Under the pieces are notes generated by a model. The model did not search any database, was not told where the DNA came from, and was given only the letters and a program-made list of their open reading frames with translations. A stretch of 47,785 nt of DNA, taken from Chara braunii (taxonomy: Eukaryota; Streptophyta; Charophyceae; Charales; Characeae). Below are positions 11,283-21,603 of this stretch, one piece after another. A program made the position numbers and the translations under genes. The stretch is taken from the NCBI GenBank assembly GCA_003427395.1, contig BFEA01000002.1, forward strand, positions 3,012,899 through 3,060,683. Direction: 5' to 3'. The stretch's first letter is position 1. Each line of letters starts with the position of its first letter.

Positions 11283-11472
11283 GCTTTTGTCGTCGCCAAC
11301 TGAAAAGAAGGGGCAACACGACAGAGGAATACGCAAAAAGGGGAAAATAAATGCTTTTGTCGTCGCCAACTGAAAAGAAGGGGCAACACGACAGAGGACT
11401 ACGGAAAAAGGGAAAAATAAAAAAAAGGGAGGCCAGACGACAAAAGAAAGGGAGGCCAGACGACAAAAGAAT
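11283..11472. repeat. 70-bp tandem duplication followed by a 23-bp tandem
   Basis: A unit starting GCTTTTGTCGTCGCCAACTG occurs at 11283 and 11353 (period 70). Then GGGAGGCCAGACGACAAAAG occurs at 11427 and 11450 (period 23). The whole block is purine-rich on the plus strand through about 11580. Confidence 0.85.
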
Positions 11473-11584
11473 GCGACGGGAAAAGGGGGGAACACGACAT
11501 AAGATTACAACGAAAAAAGAAAGAAAAAGAAAAAGGGAACCAACCGACGACGGAAAAAGGGAAAAGAAAAAAAAAGAAAAAAAG

Positions 11585-11830
11585 GACGCGCGCTTATCGA
11601 CGGCGGGCGCTTCGAGATATTCCCTCGCATCGATGCCCGCCGCCGCTCCGCCCCTTGGGCACGCTCTCTCGTTTTCTGGCGCGCTGTGAACATTTCGGTA
11701 CCCGCGCCACTCTGCCCGCCCCCCCGCCCTCGATCGCCTCCATCCGCCGGCCCGCAGCAAAACTTCACCCCCAAGTCCGGCGCGGAGCGGACCATCGACC
11801 TCCCCCCGCGGCCAATGCTGCTTAAGGGGT
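11585..11830. other. CpG-rich block
   Basis: Very GC-rich and dense in CpG compared with its flanks, with a GGCGGGC / GCCCGCC inverted pair near 11602-11643. It could be a promoter-like island, but no gene is visible downstream, only an (AT)n run (11834-11860) and a LINE fragment. Confidence 0.35.
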
Positions 11831-11833
11831 AGG

Positions 11834-11860
11834 ATATATATATATATGTATATATATATT
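11834..11860. repeat. (AT)n microsatellite
   Basis: Alternating TA run with one G interruption. Confidence 0.9.
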
Positions 11861-11949
11861 CATATCTTCGTCTTCTTTATGGTGTTCATGGTCTTTTTTT
11901 CCTTTTTTTTTCATGGTCACTCCGCGAATACTCGTCTATTGGTACTGCT

Positions 11950-12470
11950 TTTTCACCTGACCGCCGACCCCGCTGGCTGGACCTGGACAACCCAAGCTGG
12001 TCGTGGTAGGAACTGGTGCCAACAGCTGCATTCGCTGACATTGAAATCGACATACTGAATGTTGTGTCCGAGAGTGAACCTAAAGGACACTGTTGAGTCA
12101 CGATGGATGAGACACCTCAATGTAGGGAAGGACGTCATGTGGTACATCAAATGGTTCAAAACCACAGAAGCTGAGATCTCCCCCTGGTCCGCCTTCTGTG
12201 CCCCTTTTCGTACCACCTCTGCTATCCAACCTCCTTTTCCCCTCCCACCATCAACTCTCAAGATTCAGTCGTGTCCAGTGCCCAGCAGCCAAAGCCAGGT
12301 GATGGGCCCGGTCTCCTTGTAATCGTGTTTTGATGTATGAGGGACACTGGACCCGATTTCCAGCAGGTGAGCTTCCCAACAATAGATGGAGCAACCAGGA
12401 CTGAATTTACTAGGGGGGATGCTCGTATCACCCCCCCTAGTAGACCGAAGCTAATTAAAAAAAATAATAA
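11950..12470 (+). mobile_element. 5'-truncated LINE fragment with 3' tail
   Basis: The translation around 11957-12170 (WTWTTQAGRGRNW, then RWMRHLNVGKDVMWYIKWF) aligns by eye with the main LINE ORF2 just before its zf-RVT domain (EKVEDRWYRHLNIDRNLLRP). It has an in-frame stop. After an unrelated stretch the 3' tail follows: H1 at 12346-12364, H2 at 12371-12392, and H3 with arms ACTAGGGGGG (12409-12418) and CCCCCCTAGT (ending 12441) around the loop ATGCTCGTATCA. A TTAAAAAAAATAATAATAAA tail ends it near 12475. Confidence 0.75.
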
Positions 12471-12599
12471 TAAAGGAAGAAGAAGACGACGAAGAAGAAG
12501 AGGATAAGACGCTGCACTAACGATATAGAGGGAGTCGGGCTAGAACGGGCAGAAGCCGCAGAACTAACGGAATAATAGTACAGCAACAAATACAAAAAG

Positions 12600-13140
12600 T
12601 GGACAAAGTTCAGCTAACCATGCGTTGCGCATGGTTGAAAGAGAACCTGGACATACTTCACGAACAGAAAGACATTCAGCAACAAATCCAAAATTTGTAG
12701 AAGAATGGAATGGTTAGGGGGGGAACAGGGAGGCTGGATTGCGGAGACCAAATGGGAAGGTGGTCCGGGGGAAGGATCAGAGACCATTTCAAGCGAGAGA
12801 CTGTGAGCTCATCTTCCATGACTGGACGACAGTGGACGCATCACTACCTCTACGGAGTCTACGCCCACCAACTGACCACTTAATTGGAGACTTAGGACTT
12901 TCCGGACCTCTTCCCGCCACATCAGCTGTCAATGGTTGACCTTCAATGGTAGAGAGCTGATTCGAACACCCCGGCCACTGCAGGGCAATTAAGGGGGCCC
13001 ATACAGACACTCTCTTTCTGATATATATCAATGATGAATCTGGGAAGCTGGACCCGGTTTCCGGCAGGTGCAGCTCCCCACCCGTAGAAGGCAGCACCCG
13101 CTGAGCCTACTAGGGGAAGCACTCATACCACTTCCCCTGA
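12600..13140 (+). mobile_element. LINE ORF2 C-terminal fragment with 3' tail
   Basis: The C-terminal ORF2 motif CELIFHDWTTVD (near 12805) matches FHDWTNV of the main LINE. The 3' tail follows: H1 at 13047-13065 (with a G-T pair), a degenerate H2, then H3 with perfect 8-bp arms AGGGGAAG (13112-13119) and CTTCCCCT (13131-13138) around the loop CACTCATACCA. It lies directly behind the fragment at 11950, so the two may be nested insertions of related elements. Confidence 0.75.
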
Positions 13141-13243
13141 CGTCTGGATTACACACACAAAGAAAAAGATCAAACATGCATGCAAATGTCCATCCGAAAG
13201 TAGAGAGGGACGAAGTAAGGAAAAGTAAGATACATACATACAT

Positions 13244-13274
<31 letters not shown>

Positions 13275-13400
13275 NAGAGAGAGANAGAGAGAGANAGAGA
13301 NAGAGANANAGAGAGAGAGAGAGAGAGAGAGNNAGAGAGANAGAGAGANAGANAGANAGANAGAGACAGAGACAGAGACAGAAGCACAGAGAGACAGAGA
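13244..13400. repeat. (GA)n microsatellite with ambiguous bases
   Basis: GA run of about 150 bp with many N positions. All long frames across it are artefacts. Confidence 0.95.
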
Positions 13401-13510
13401 GAAATGAGGATGAGATATTGGAAGAGGAGGAAAACGTGCAACAGTTACAATGGAAACCACTTTCTGAAAGAGTACAATACAACGCACTACCAATATCTCA
13501 TCCTCATTTC
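13401..13510. repeat. Perfect 21-bp inverted repeat
   Basis: The left arm 13401-13421 (starts GAAATGAGGATGAG) is the exact reverse complement of 13490-13510, with a 68-bp spacer. It starts at the very edge of the GA microsatellite. Confidence 0.85.
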
Positions 13511-13519
13511 TGCATAGAG

Positions 13520-14610
13520 AAATTACTTTCAATGCTGGTATCCTTCATCTGTCGGTGCCCTAACTAGCCCATCACTTACCATTGTACTGTAATAGCTGTG
13601 CATGTGCTTCCGTGAGGCCCTGTTTTGTGAGATGAATCCCTTTCAAAAAAAGAAAAAAATTGAAAAAAATTGCTTGCGCAGATACTCGGTAGCAGCTTGC
13701 ACTCTTATCCGTATCAGCTTGATAAGCTCTATACTAGCCCCTCTGCAGCTTCTGCCTCCTCTTCCAGCTTTGCATCCTGGGCCCCTGGCACATCGGTTGC
13801 TTGCTAGCTGACTGCGAAGGCACTCCCTGGCAAGGTTGCATGCAACCTGGTCCGGATTTTTCGAAGCTGCACGCAAAACACATCATGGTGAGCGTATGAA
13901 AGGTAGAGACCATCGATTCCATCTGGTCATTCCAATTCTGCCTGTCACCTGTTGACTCAGTCTAGTGGATATGCAACGGGAAACCGGTTTACCATGTTTG
14001 CATCCAGAAAACACCATTCTCACCACCTCCAATCTTAACACTGCCGCTGGGCACGTTCCCGTCTGGACTATTTCACCCTACTTCGTTCCCGTCTGGACTG
14101 CTGACCAAAGATTTACCTGAAACAGTTATGGTATTTCACCCTAGTTAACTGACTAGTTATGTTATTTGGATTGATTGTTATAGGTCAGATACACATAACA
14201 CGTTCCCGTCTGGATCAGCTTTCCCTTTGCCCAAAGGTTGCCCAACCAACTTGACCTGAAACCCTCTTTTTTTTTTCTTTTTTTTCTTAAGAAAACAACA
14301 CTATTATTCGAATTGACTTGAAACCTAACGGGGTCAGGCAGGTTCTTCGAATCTTCGGCACTGGCACACTGGAGAGAGGTTTCCCTTGCTGTCACAAATC
14401 GGATCTATAGATCAAGCCAGTCGTCAGCAAACAAGAGGAGGATTTGCCGTGGAAGGCTCAACATGCTTTTGTTCACATGATGGCCCACTATGTGGACTCT
14501 TTAATGTTTTTTGTGGTGTCTTATTCTGTTCCATTGCTGATTGACATCTTTTCTGCACCACATGATGGCACACGTTTTTCACTTTTTTATTCATGTGGTT
14601 GTCTTCTATC
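13520..14610. other. Unrecognised intergenic sequence
   Basis: No gene seen. The word CGTTCCCGTCTGGA occurs three times (about 14050, 14085 and 14202), a minor dispersed repeat. Confidence 0.4.

Positions 14611-14613
<3 letters not shown>

Positions 14614-14694
<81 letters not shown>
14614..14694. repeat. (CT)n microsatellite
   Basis: Uninterrupted CT run of about 80 bp. Confidence 0.97.
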
Positions 14695-14695
<1 letters not shown>

Positions 14696-14699
14696 GGTT

Positions 14700-15340
14700 C
14701 CAAGGTTCCTACGACTCCTTCCCCTTTGATTCTGTGGCATACAATTGCCATATGAATGCAAGCTTCTGCAGCTGCAAGAACAAACAGTGCTGGGGCAATT
14801 GTTGTGGTCTGAAATTCCCAGTGAAACACAAATAAAATATGTGGCGCATCACTGTTCTTTTCAAGCCAAACTGGTGGATCACCTACTAAGGTGACATTCA
14901 GAGTTGTCTCTCCACCTGGCATCCACCCACCCACCCACCCACCCACTCACCATCATGATGGGGCATTATCCTTACAGAAAGTTATGTTCTGTTGACAGCT
15001 GGGACAACCCTTGTAGTCCAAAATGGCACACTTTTTTCTTTTTCTGCTCTGTAACTTTTGTTGTATACGTTTCGCTTGCTTTCACACATAACTTCATGCT
15101 TTTCTGCCTTTTTTTGCCAGATGATACAAGATCCACAGGATAAAGTATGTTGTTATTATTACGTAACAAAAGTGCACCATTTACGTTATGGGTCAGCTCT
15201 CCAGGACCTGCCCTGTGGCTGAGTGCTATACACATTTAAATGTTGATGGAGGATTTCAGAGCCTGATGGATATAATCATTATAATGATGTCAGGGGGGCA
15301 TCCGCGCTTGTAAAAGGAGAAAAAGAGAAAGCGAAAAAGA
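14700..15340. other. Unrecognised intergenic sequence
   Basis: No gene or element recognised apart from a short (CCCA)n run near 14927-14946. Confidence 0.4.
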
Positions 15341-15347
15341 AAAGTTA

Positions 15348-15548
15348 GGGCATACTCCCCGTACAAACTTTTTTATATCATGACTGAGCTCTGGACGCAA
15401 TTGTTGTCAGATGCATTCCAGTCTGGCCATCAATGCCCATCATTGCCAGCAAATACATTTAGGAAAGTGCAATTGTTGTCAGATGCATTCGAGTACGGCC
15501 ATCATTGCCAGCAAATACATTTAGGAAAGTGCGAGTGTGAGTATGCCC
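15348..15548. mobile_element. PIF/Harbinger-like MITE candidate 1
   Basis: A 201-bp element bounded by GGGCATACTC (15348-15357) and its reverse complement (15539-15548), flanked on both sides by TTA (15345-15347 and 15549-15551). A 3-bp TTA/TAA target duplication and TIRs beginning GG(G/C)C are typical of Tourist/PIF-Harbinger MITEs. The inside contains an internal direct repeat of about 65 bp (GCAATTGTTGTCAGATGCAT at about 15399 and 15470). No transposase. The TIR is short, so this is a candidate rather than proven. Confidence 0.5.
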
Positions 15549-15732
15549 TTAGTAGTCCACGCCTGACTCGTAAACACAAATATTGTATCCGCTCCGTAGA
15601 GAGAAGGATGTAATTGTTTCGGCTTATCGCATCCAGACCAAGTTCCCACTCACTGGAATTCTCTATTTCCGACCATCGATCTGTGTGATCCGGAATGCAG
15701 AATCTGTGCTTGCCATTAGTCCTAACGACTTA

Positions 15733-16049
15733 GGGGCTGATCCGACTTCTCTTCTTTTTGGGGAGCCCGCCCCCTCAGGAATGGAAAAGCTATTTCGGAT
15801 CCCACTTGGCCGACAACGCCGAGACTTCTACGATTTTGGCAGCGGGCCAGGGGAAAGGAAAGTGCTGTCACACAGAGGAAAGGACCCCGTAGCCCAGTGG
15901 ACATGGAAAAAAAAAAAAAAAAAAAGTCGGCCTTCTTTTTAGGAGCAGGGACGGCCATCGGCTTCTTTTGTTTTTAGGTAGAACTACTGCGGTGTGAGTC
16001 GCGGAAAATGCCACTTCTCCCCAAAAGGAAGAGTAGTCGGATCAGCCTC
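15733..16049. mobile_element. PIF/Harbinger-like MITE candidate 2
   Basis: A 317-bp element whose ends are inverted over about 34 bp with few mismatches (GGGGCTGATCCGACT at 15733, and the reverse complement of GAGGCTGATCCGACT ending at 16049). TTA flanks both sides (15730-15732 and 16050-16052). A 19-nt A run lies inside (15907-15925). No coding capacity. Confidence 0.65.
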
Positions 16050-16052
16050 TTA

Positions 16053-16484
16053 GGCAGGGACCCCACTGGCTGGCGGTAGTTGGCGGGCAGGAAAGCATCC
16101 GCCAGCACAAATCATAGCCGATGGGAATGGGCAAGCAAAATGGGACTCCACTGCCACAGCAATTTTCGGCACTTCCCGAGGTTTCCGTTACCTAAGGAAG
16201 ACTTGCCTTATCGGGCAAGTTTGCCAGCCCTTTTTCAGCACACCAACCAATCCCCGTGCCTCCTTTCAGCACGGGATGGCTGGTTGCTGGCGGACTCTAG
16301 ACGTTGGCCAGCGTACCAGCCATCCTGTGCCGAAAGGAGGCATGGGGATTGGTTGGTCTGCTATAAAAGCAGAGGTAGGCAGAGTGGAAACAAAAGTGCT
16401 TGCATTCGCCGCCAGCAGTGGGGTCTCAAAACATTTCTTCCAACGGCTGGCGGCCAGCGACCGCCAGCCAGTAAGGTCCGAGCC
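16053..16484. mobile_element. Long-hairpin MITE candidate 3
   Basis: A 432-bp element with ends GGCAGGGACC and (reverse complement) GGCTCGGACC, both continuing into ACTGGCTGGCGGT. TTA flanks it (16050-16052 and 16485-16487); the left TTA is also the right target repeat of candidate 2. Its centre is a second inverted repeat of about 50 bp (ACCAACCAATCCCC near 16243, complement ending near 16352), so the element folds almost end to end. A TATAAAAGCAG word lies at 16362-16372. Confidence 0.65.
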
Positions 16485-16485
16485 T

Positions 16486-16557
16486 TAGTTCCAGCATTGC
16501 CTCTAGTTCCAGCATTGCCTCTAGTTCCAGCATTGCCTCTAGTTCCAGCATTGCCTC
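16486..16557. repeat. 18-bp tandem repeat, 4 copies
   Basis: Four exact units of TAGTTCCAGCATTGCCTC, starting inside the TTA that borders MITE candidate 3. Confidence 0.95.
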
Positions 16558-16849
16558 TGAGAGGACTCAACACCTGCAAGTCATCCCACAGATCATGCAC
16601 CTGTCAGTCTGCATGTCCAGGTGCATTCTGGGTAACTGTGGACATATATTCCCCTTCCTGGCAATGTAATTTCAACCCTGATTACTCAGATTTACTTCTA
16701 AAGGATTTCTAACTACTTCCATGACCACATGCCAGTTCACGCAAAGAAGGGGTTAGGGGGGAGACTAGGAAAGATGTGGTTTTGGACAGTTCTGAAAAAT
16801 ACGGCGCAGTCTCCCTCTACCAAACAAAGCGATGCCTTTAAGATATGAA

Positions 16850-18650
16850 GAAATCTTACGATAACCCATTTTTGGCAACCGTTGGATTACGAACGCAAAT
16901 GGGAGGGTGTACATCAGTTCTGATTCCCCTTGGTCCACTTGGGTTAAAAATGGAATAGTAAGAGTTAAAGATCTCTGGGACTCGGGGGAAAAGAATTGGA
17001 AAACGGTGGAAAAGTTGAAAAAGGAAATGAAGTATGCACAAGATTAGATCTCATCATTACTTCTTTTCCACTGGTCTGTTTAGGTTTGTTAAAAAAGTGG
17101 CCAGTTTTTTCAGAAGGAGATTGGGTATGTGGGAATAAACCTGATGGAACCAAGGTGGTAGGACAAGTGATTGATATTCAGCAGGTAATGCATAAGGACC
17201 ACTCTTTATCACAGCAGAACCAGGACAATGTAAATTTATTTCCTATAAATAACTTATATAGGATCAGAGTGGTCTTCTGTTCGTTCTCGAAGGGCTGCAA
17301 GTGTTCCACCCGGAACTTCCAATTCAGGAGCTACCATTAGACCCAGTCGAATGGCTAGGGAAAGCATCAAAAAGGAGTAAGCCAAAAAAGATACAGGCAC
17401 TATCTATCGAGGCATCCTACCGTCTGCTAAGACCCAAAGTGGATGTTCTAGCCATGATACAAGAACGGTGGGCCAAACATTTAAACGTTCGCCTACATAC
17501 ACTTAAAGTAATACCATGGTGTAAAGGGTACAGGGAGAGACCGGCCAAATTTGCATCACCACAATGGCAGATCTCCCATAGATGTCTTCCTACAAATGAT
17601 TGGTTGATAGATCATTCGTCTTTGGAGCAGCGTGGTTTAGCCCTCCCATGGTGTCAGATATGTGTTGTTGCCTTCCCACGTAGGAAAATCAGAGAAACTA
17701 TAGAGCACATTTTTTTGCAATGTCCAGGAGCCAAGCTTCTATAGAGAAGGTGGGACCATATCTGGAACAGATTCACGGGGTTAGACTGGCCGTGGTGTTG
17801 GAAAGTGATTCTGTTGGGATATTGGAACCCAATTTTAACAGAGCTGTCAGAATTCCAGCAGAATTTTTTCAATATAGGAAGGAAAGCAATATTGTGGGCT
17901 CTATGGCATAAACGTTGTGTATATGTATGAGAGAAAGTTAAAACAGAGGGAGAAGAATTTGCAGAAATCATCAGTCAAGTTATACAAACAGAAATTCGGG
18001 CTCATTGGGCTAATTTTAAGAAACGTCTGACAACTTTGAATCAGAAAATGGAAATTACAAAACAACTGTTGAAATTCACAACAGACTGGTTGGGGGACTC
18101 CTCAGGGGAGAGACTGCGGGATGTAGTTTGGCCAGGGGAAGGGGGGGATGAAGTCTCTCTTAGGAGAGACTATCATATTACCTTCCGGGACTGATTCAAA
18201 ATACAACCAGGAGCTTCACTGAGATCACCAGAATCTTTTCCTGACCTTTTTCCCTTCTCTGAGTTAGCATTGGTTGATTTGGATTGGTATGGTCAAGGGG
18301 AAGGGTGTCTGAGTATGGACTGAAATCAAGGAAAATTTGCTGCTAGGATGGAAAAGCTTATCGCGCGGACTTAGGATAGTCTGAAGAGGCAGCTGTTTTA
18401 TTCTGTTAAAAAGGCATAGCTGCTCAGCTAACGCCCCACTCTCACTGGGGCAGTCGATGCTGGCAGCCATACACCATCTTACCATCTGCAACTTATAACC
18501 AAGTGGGATGCTGGACCCGTTTTCCAGCAGGTGAGGCTCCACACCAATAGATTGGAGCAACCGGGCCGCGCACTAGGGGAGGTTGCTCGTATCACCTTGC
18601 CTAGTGACGCTGGACTGGCTTTGCTTAAAAAAAAAAACAAAAAAAAAAAC
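16850..18650 (+). mobile_element. 5'-truncated LINE fragment of a second sublineage
   Basis: ORF2 C-terminal half in several frames. Near 16862 PIFGNRWITNANGRVYISSD aligns with PLFGNRLITDSEGRVRCSSD of the main LINE. Near 17107 FSEGDWVCGNKPDGTKVV aligns with VKEGDWVGLPDRIREVRR. At 17301-17744 the zf-RVT domain is clear (WQISHRCLPTNDWLIDH, CQIC, ETIEHIFLQCPG). The DNA is much more AT-rich than the main copy, so it is a distinct sublineage or an older copy. The 3' tail holds H0 (18433-18451), H1 (18510-18528), H2 (18536-18558) and H3 (18572-18605, loop TTGCTCGTATCA), then an A-rich tail from 18626. Confidence 0.85.
17301..17744 (+). pseudogene. LINE ORF2 zf-RVT fragment
   Basis: The longest open piece of the second LINE. 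After the motif RWAKHLNVRLHTLK it contains the zinc-binding pattern HRCLPTNDWLIDH ... CQIC ... EHIFLQC that ends plant L1-type ORF2 proteins. Upstream and downstream parts are in other frames, so it is a broken gene. Confidence 0.85.
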
Positions 18651-18712
18651 CAAAAAAACTACATTTTTTCTTGAACAAAAAAAAAAAACAAAAAAACTAC
18701 ATTTTTTCTTGT
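18626..18712. repeat. A-rich tail with a short tandem duplication
   Basis: Poly(A) of the LINE, then AAAACTACATTTTTTCTTG twice (about 18654 and 18694) separated by another A run. Confidence 0.7.
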
Positions 18713-18719
18713 AAATGAT

Positions 18720-19200
18720 GTTGAGTGATGACAATTATGTCCTTTTTCTTTTGTGGGTAATGAATATTGTATCCATTCATAAAGAAGAGTAACAAACTCT
18801 TTGCTTTTCTGATTGCACTTTCTGCCTTAGGTACATGCTTTCCCGAAGAAATCGGGGCCTCCACAGCAAATGAGGCGAATTCTTATTTGCAGAGTGGCCA
18901 GCGGTGGAATGCGGAGTTTTGAAAAGGAAAGCCGCTCCTAAAAGAACGTTCCCTAGACTTGCCCATGTAAACACCCCACTCTTTTGCCAAGTATTTCTTT
19001 AGCAGGAGTGAAGCCCAGGTCTGCCCTCCGATGTAGCAGTTGGCCAAACTCGGCCATACGATTTGGCAGCTCCACTGATAGAACAGAACACTTGTTGGGA
19101 AGAGTGGCGAAAGTGGTGGCAGGTGGAGCCTCAAAAGTCTTTACCAATTTGAAGTAATTCAGTGGAGCATGAACGATAGTTTCACAGAACTGTTAGAAAA
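18720..19200. other. Unrecognised intergenic sequence
   Basis: No gene recognised; open frames are short and without motifs. Confidence 0.4.
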
Positions 19201-19203
19201 AAG

Positions 19204-19393
19204 GGAAAACTAGGCGGGAGTCACAAAAACAGTTTGATAATACACTTCGGGCCAAAACAAGTTTTCAAATTGCACTTCGGGCAATGTATACAAGCCAGCT
19301 TCCGGTCAGGTACGGTGCCCAAAGTGCAATTTGAAACTCGTTTCGGCCCGAACTGTAATTTCAAACTGTTTTTGTGACTCCCGCATAGTTACC
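19204..19393. mobile_element. Foldback MITE, copy 1
   Basis: About 190 bp, nearly entirely inverted: the left arm (GCGGGAGTCACAAAAACAG...) pairs with the right arm (complement ending at GCGGGAGTCACAAAAACAG) over about 75 bp. A short centre carries CAATGTATACAAGCC. The same structure, length and centre recur at 28287-28477. No coding capacity, and target duplications are not clear. Confidence 0.8.
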
Positions 19394-19591
19394 TCTAGAG
19401 AAAAAATAGGGGGCAAGTACATCGGAGTCACACCCGACATTCAGAATAGGCAACTTCAGCAGTTCCCGAAATGGAGCAAAAAAGTCGCCCCTAAACCTGC
19501 CAAGCGCCACGGCGGGTATAATGACTGGCGCAGTTTTAGACCCCCGCTAAACTTGCACATTTTGAAACTCACACCATGACACCGACTCCAC

Positions 19592-19593
<2 letters not shown>

Positions 19594-19650
<57 letters not shown>
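19594..19650. repeat. (TG)n microsatellite
   Basis: GT run of about 57 bp, immediately beyond a LINE tail on its A-tail side. Confidence 0.97.
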
Positions 19651-19653
<3 letters not shown>

Positions 19654-19678
19654 AAACCTCAGTGGAGGGGGTTGCCAA

Positions 19679-19778
19679 TTGCAGGGGTGATACAAGCAGC
19701 ACCTGCAAGTGGTCCCCGGTTGGAGGGCTCCATCTATTAGTGGGGAGCTGCACTCTCTGGAAATTGGGTCCGGCGTCC
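19679..19778 (-). repeat. LINE 3' tail
   Basis: On the minus strand: H1 at 19756-19774, H2 at 19727-19748, H3 with arms TTGCAGGTG / CACCCCTGCAA around the loop CTGCTTGTATCA (19679-19708). No ORF2 is attached. The (TG)n run sits where a poly(A) would be expected. Confidence 0.75.
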
Positions 19779-20194
19779 CAGTAATATACAATGTTGTAAA
19801 GCAATTGCATGTGTCCAGATTGTATCTAATGTTGATTGTGGGGGAGAACCCCTTATTGGAACGTATCATCCTACTTTAGTATGTAGGGATGTGGGCCCCT
19901 CCGGCTGTTGCGCGGTTGTCCTTGTTATAGTTGTTGTTGTTGTTGTTGCTGTTGATTATCCTGCTCCTTTCTATCCCTACCTTGGCCTGTTTCCCTTTCT
20001 CCGATCTCAGCCTCTTTACGCATGTAAACCATGTAGAGGTGTTCTGAGTCCTTGTGGAGGCCTTCTGGCCGGCATGTGGGTTGAGAGGGGAGAGGGGAGA
20101 GATTCTGAAGGGGCCAGCGTGGGTAGGGAAATGTAGCATGGGGTTGGGTGGGGAAATGTAGCACGGGGTTGTCAGTCTCCACTTTGTCTTTTCT

Positions 20195-20648
20195 TGCCTT
20201 TTTTTTCTTTTTTTTCTTTTAAAAGGCTAATTCTTTAAGCCCAACCAATTCAATTACCTGTCAAATCTGGACAGGACGGCCTTTCAGGCCTTTTTTATTG
20301 TCATTATAGTATTACGGGGAACCCCGTAGCAGCCACATCCAGCCACATCCGTGCTCAAGCCTCCATCGAGGGAACATGCGGGAGCTGCACCCACCAGCAG
20401 GTGCGATACCTGCTACAGCAGGTGGGAGATACCGGCCAGGGGTCAGCCGGTACCATCAGGACCGAGCTTCTTCGATGGGCCAGTCACCGTGCGTCCCCTC
20501 CGGTCCCCTACCCCTATGAACATCAGCAGTCTCTGCTCAATGCCACTCGGGGGGACCATGGTGGGCGCCAAGCTTGCCCAGGAAGGTACCTGAGGCAAGA
20601 CCTCCTGAATGCCACTTGCGTGCCTTGCCAACTGAGCTAGGCCGCTGG
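20195..20648 (-). mobile_element. tRNA-derived SINE
   Basis: On the minus strand it begins with a tRNA-like head containing an A-box (TAGCTCAGTTGG, plus-strand 20629-20640). A body of about 350 bp follows and it ends in an A-rich tail (T-rich on the plus strand, 20195-20222). The body words GATACCGGC, CAGCCGGTA and GAACATCAGCAG are shared with the copy at 40400-40690. The B-box is degenerate. A GGGG/CCCC palindrome lies at 20312-20325. Confidence 0.7.
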
Positions 20649-20817
20649 ATACTTTTCTTGCCTTTTTCAAAATAAAGGTGTGTCTCAGCCACACTTTCCC
20701 CGAAAAAGAATAAAATAAAATGTAATCTGATTGCTCTCTCTCTGAGATAGTTCCATGTGCTTCCACATTCCATGTTCTCCTCCTCCTTCCACATTCCAAG
20801 GGACAGATAAGGACTCT

Positions 20818-20845
20818 TTCTCCAATCTGTTGGTGGGGAGCAACA
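20818..20845 (-). repeat. LINE tail remnant cut by the MULE insertion region
   Basis: An H2-like piece (TTGGTGGGGAGCAACACG) that stops 17 bp before the 9-bp target repeat of the Mutator-like element; H1 is missing. Confidence 0.45.
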
Positions 20846-21139
20846 CGTTTATAAACTATAAATTTATAATGAAAAAACTGCACCTGTGACCGCTGCACAG
20901 TTCAGAATTCGCAGAAATAACAGTCCACTGCAAGATTGGGCCGTCAGCAGTTTGAAACAGCAAGAAAAACAGTGAACTGCGCGTTAGACGGCCTATAGGT
21001 TCTATAATCGGCAAAAACGGGAGGTGGCCTGGCCTAGCAGGCCCTCCCGTTTTTTTGTTTTTTGTTTTTTCGTTTTTGGCTTCTGGCAGGAATGGGTTCG
21101 GGCAGGAAAAGCCGCCTGCCGCGCCCTGTTAACACCCAC

Positions 21140-21143
<4 letters not shown>

Positions 21144-21211
<68 letters not shown>
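21144..21211. repeat. (CT)n microsatellite
   Basis: CT run at the inner end of the left MULE arm. Confidence 0.97.
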
Positions 21212-21218
<7 letters not shown>

Positions 21219-21553
21219 TCGGCCCACCAAAGTGTGAATGTATCTGACGCAGACAAATGTATCTGGTCCATTGCTAGGCCAGGTCCATCGCTAGGCCAGG
21301 CCACCTCCCGTTTTTGCCTACTATAGAACCTATAGGCCGTCTAACGCGCAGTTCACTGTTTTTCGTTTTTGGCTCCTGGCAGGAATGGGTTCGGGCAGGA
21401 AAAGCTGCCTGCCGCGCCCTGTTAACGCCCACCCCACTCTCTCTCTCTATCTCTCTGTGCTGCTCGACGCAGACAAATGTATCTGGTCCTTTGTCTGCGT
21501 CAGATACATTCGCACCTTTTTTTTTGGACATGCTAATCTTCTCTGTATCTTTC

Positions 21554-21558
<5 letters not shown>

Positions 21559-21603
<45 letters not shown>

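Noticed and set aside
16362-16372. TATAAAAGCAG as a host promoter
   Set aside because: Lies inside a MITE candidate and has no downstream gene.
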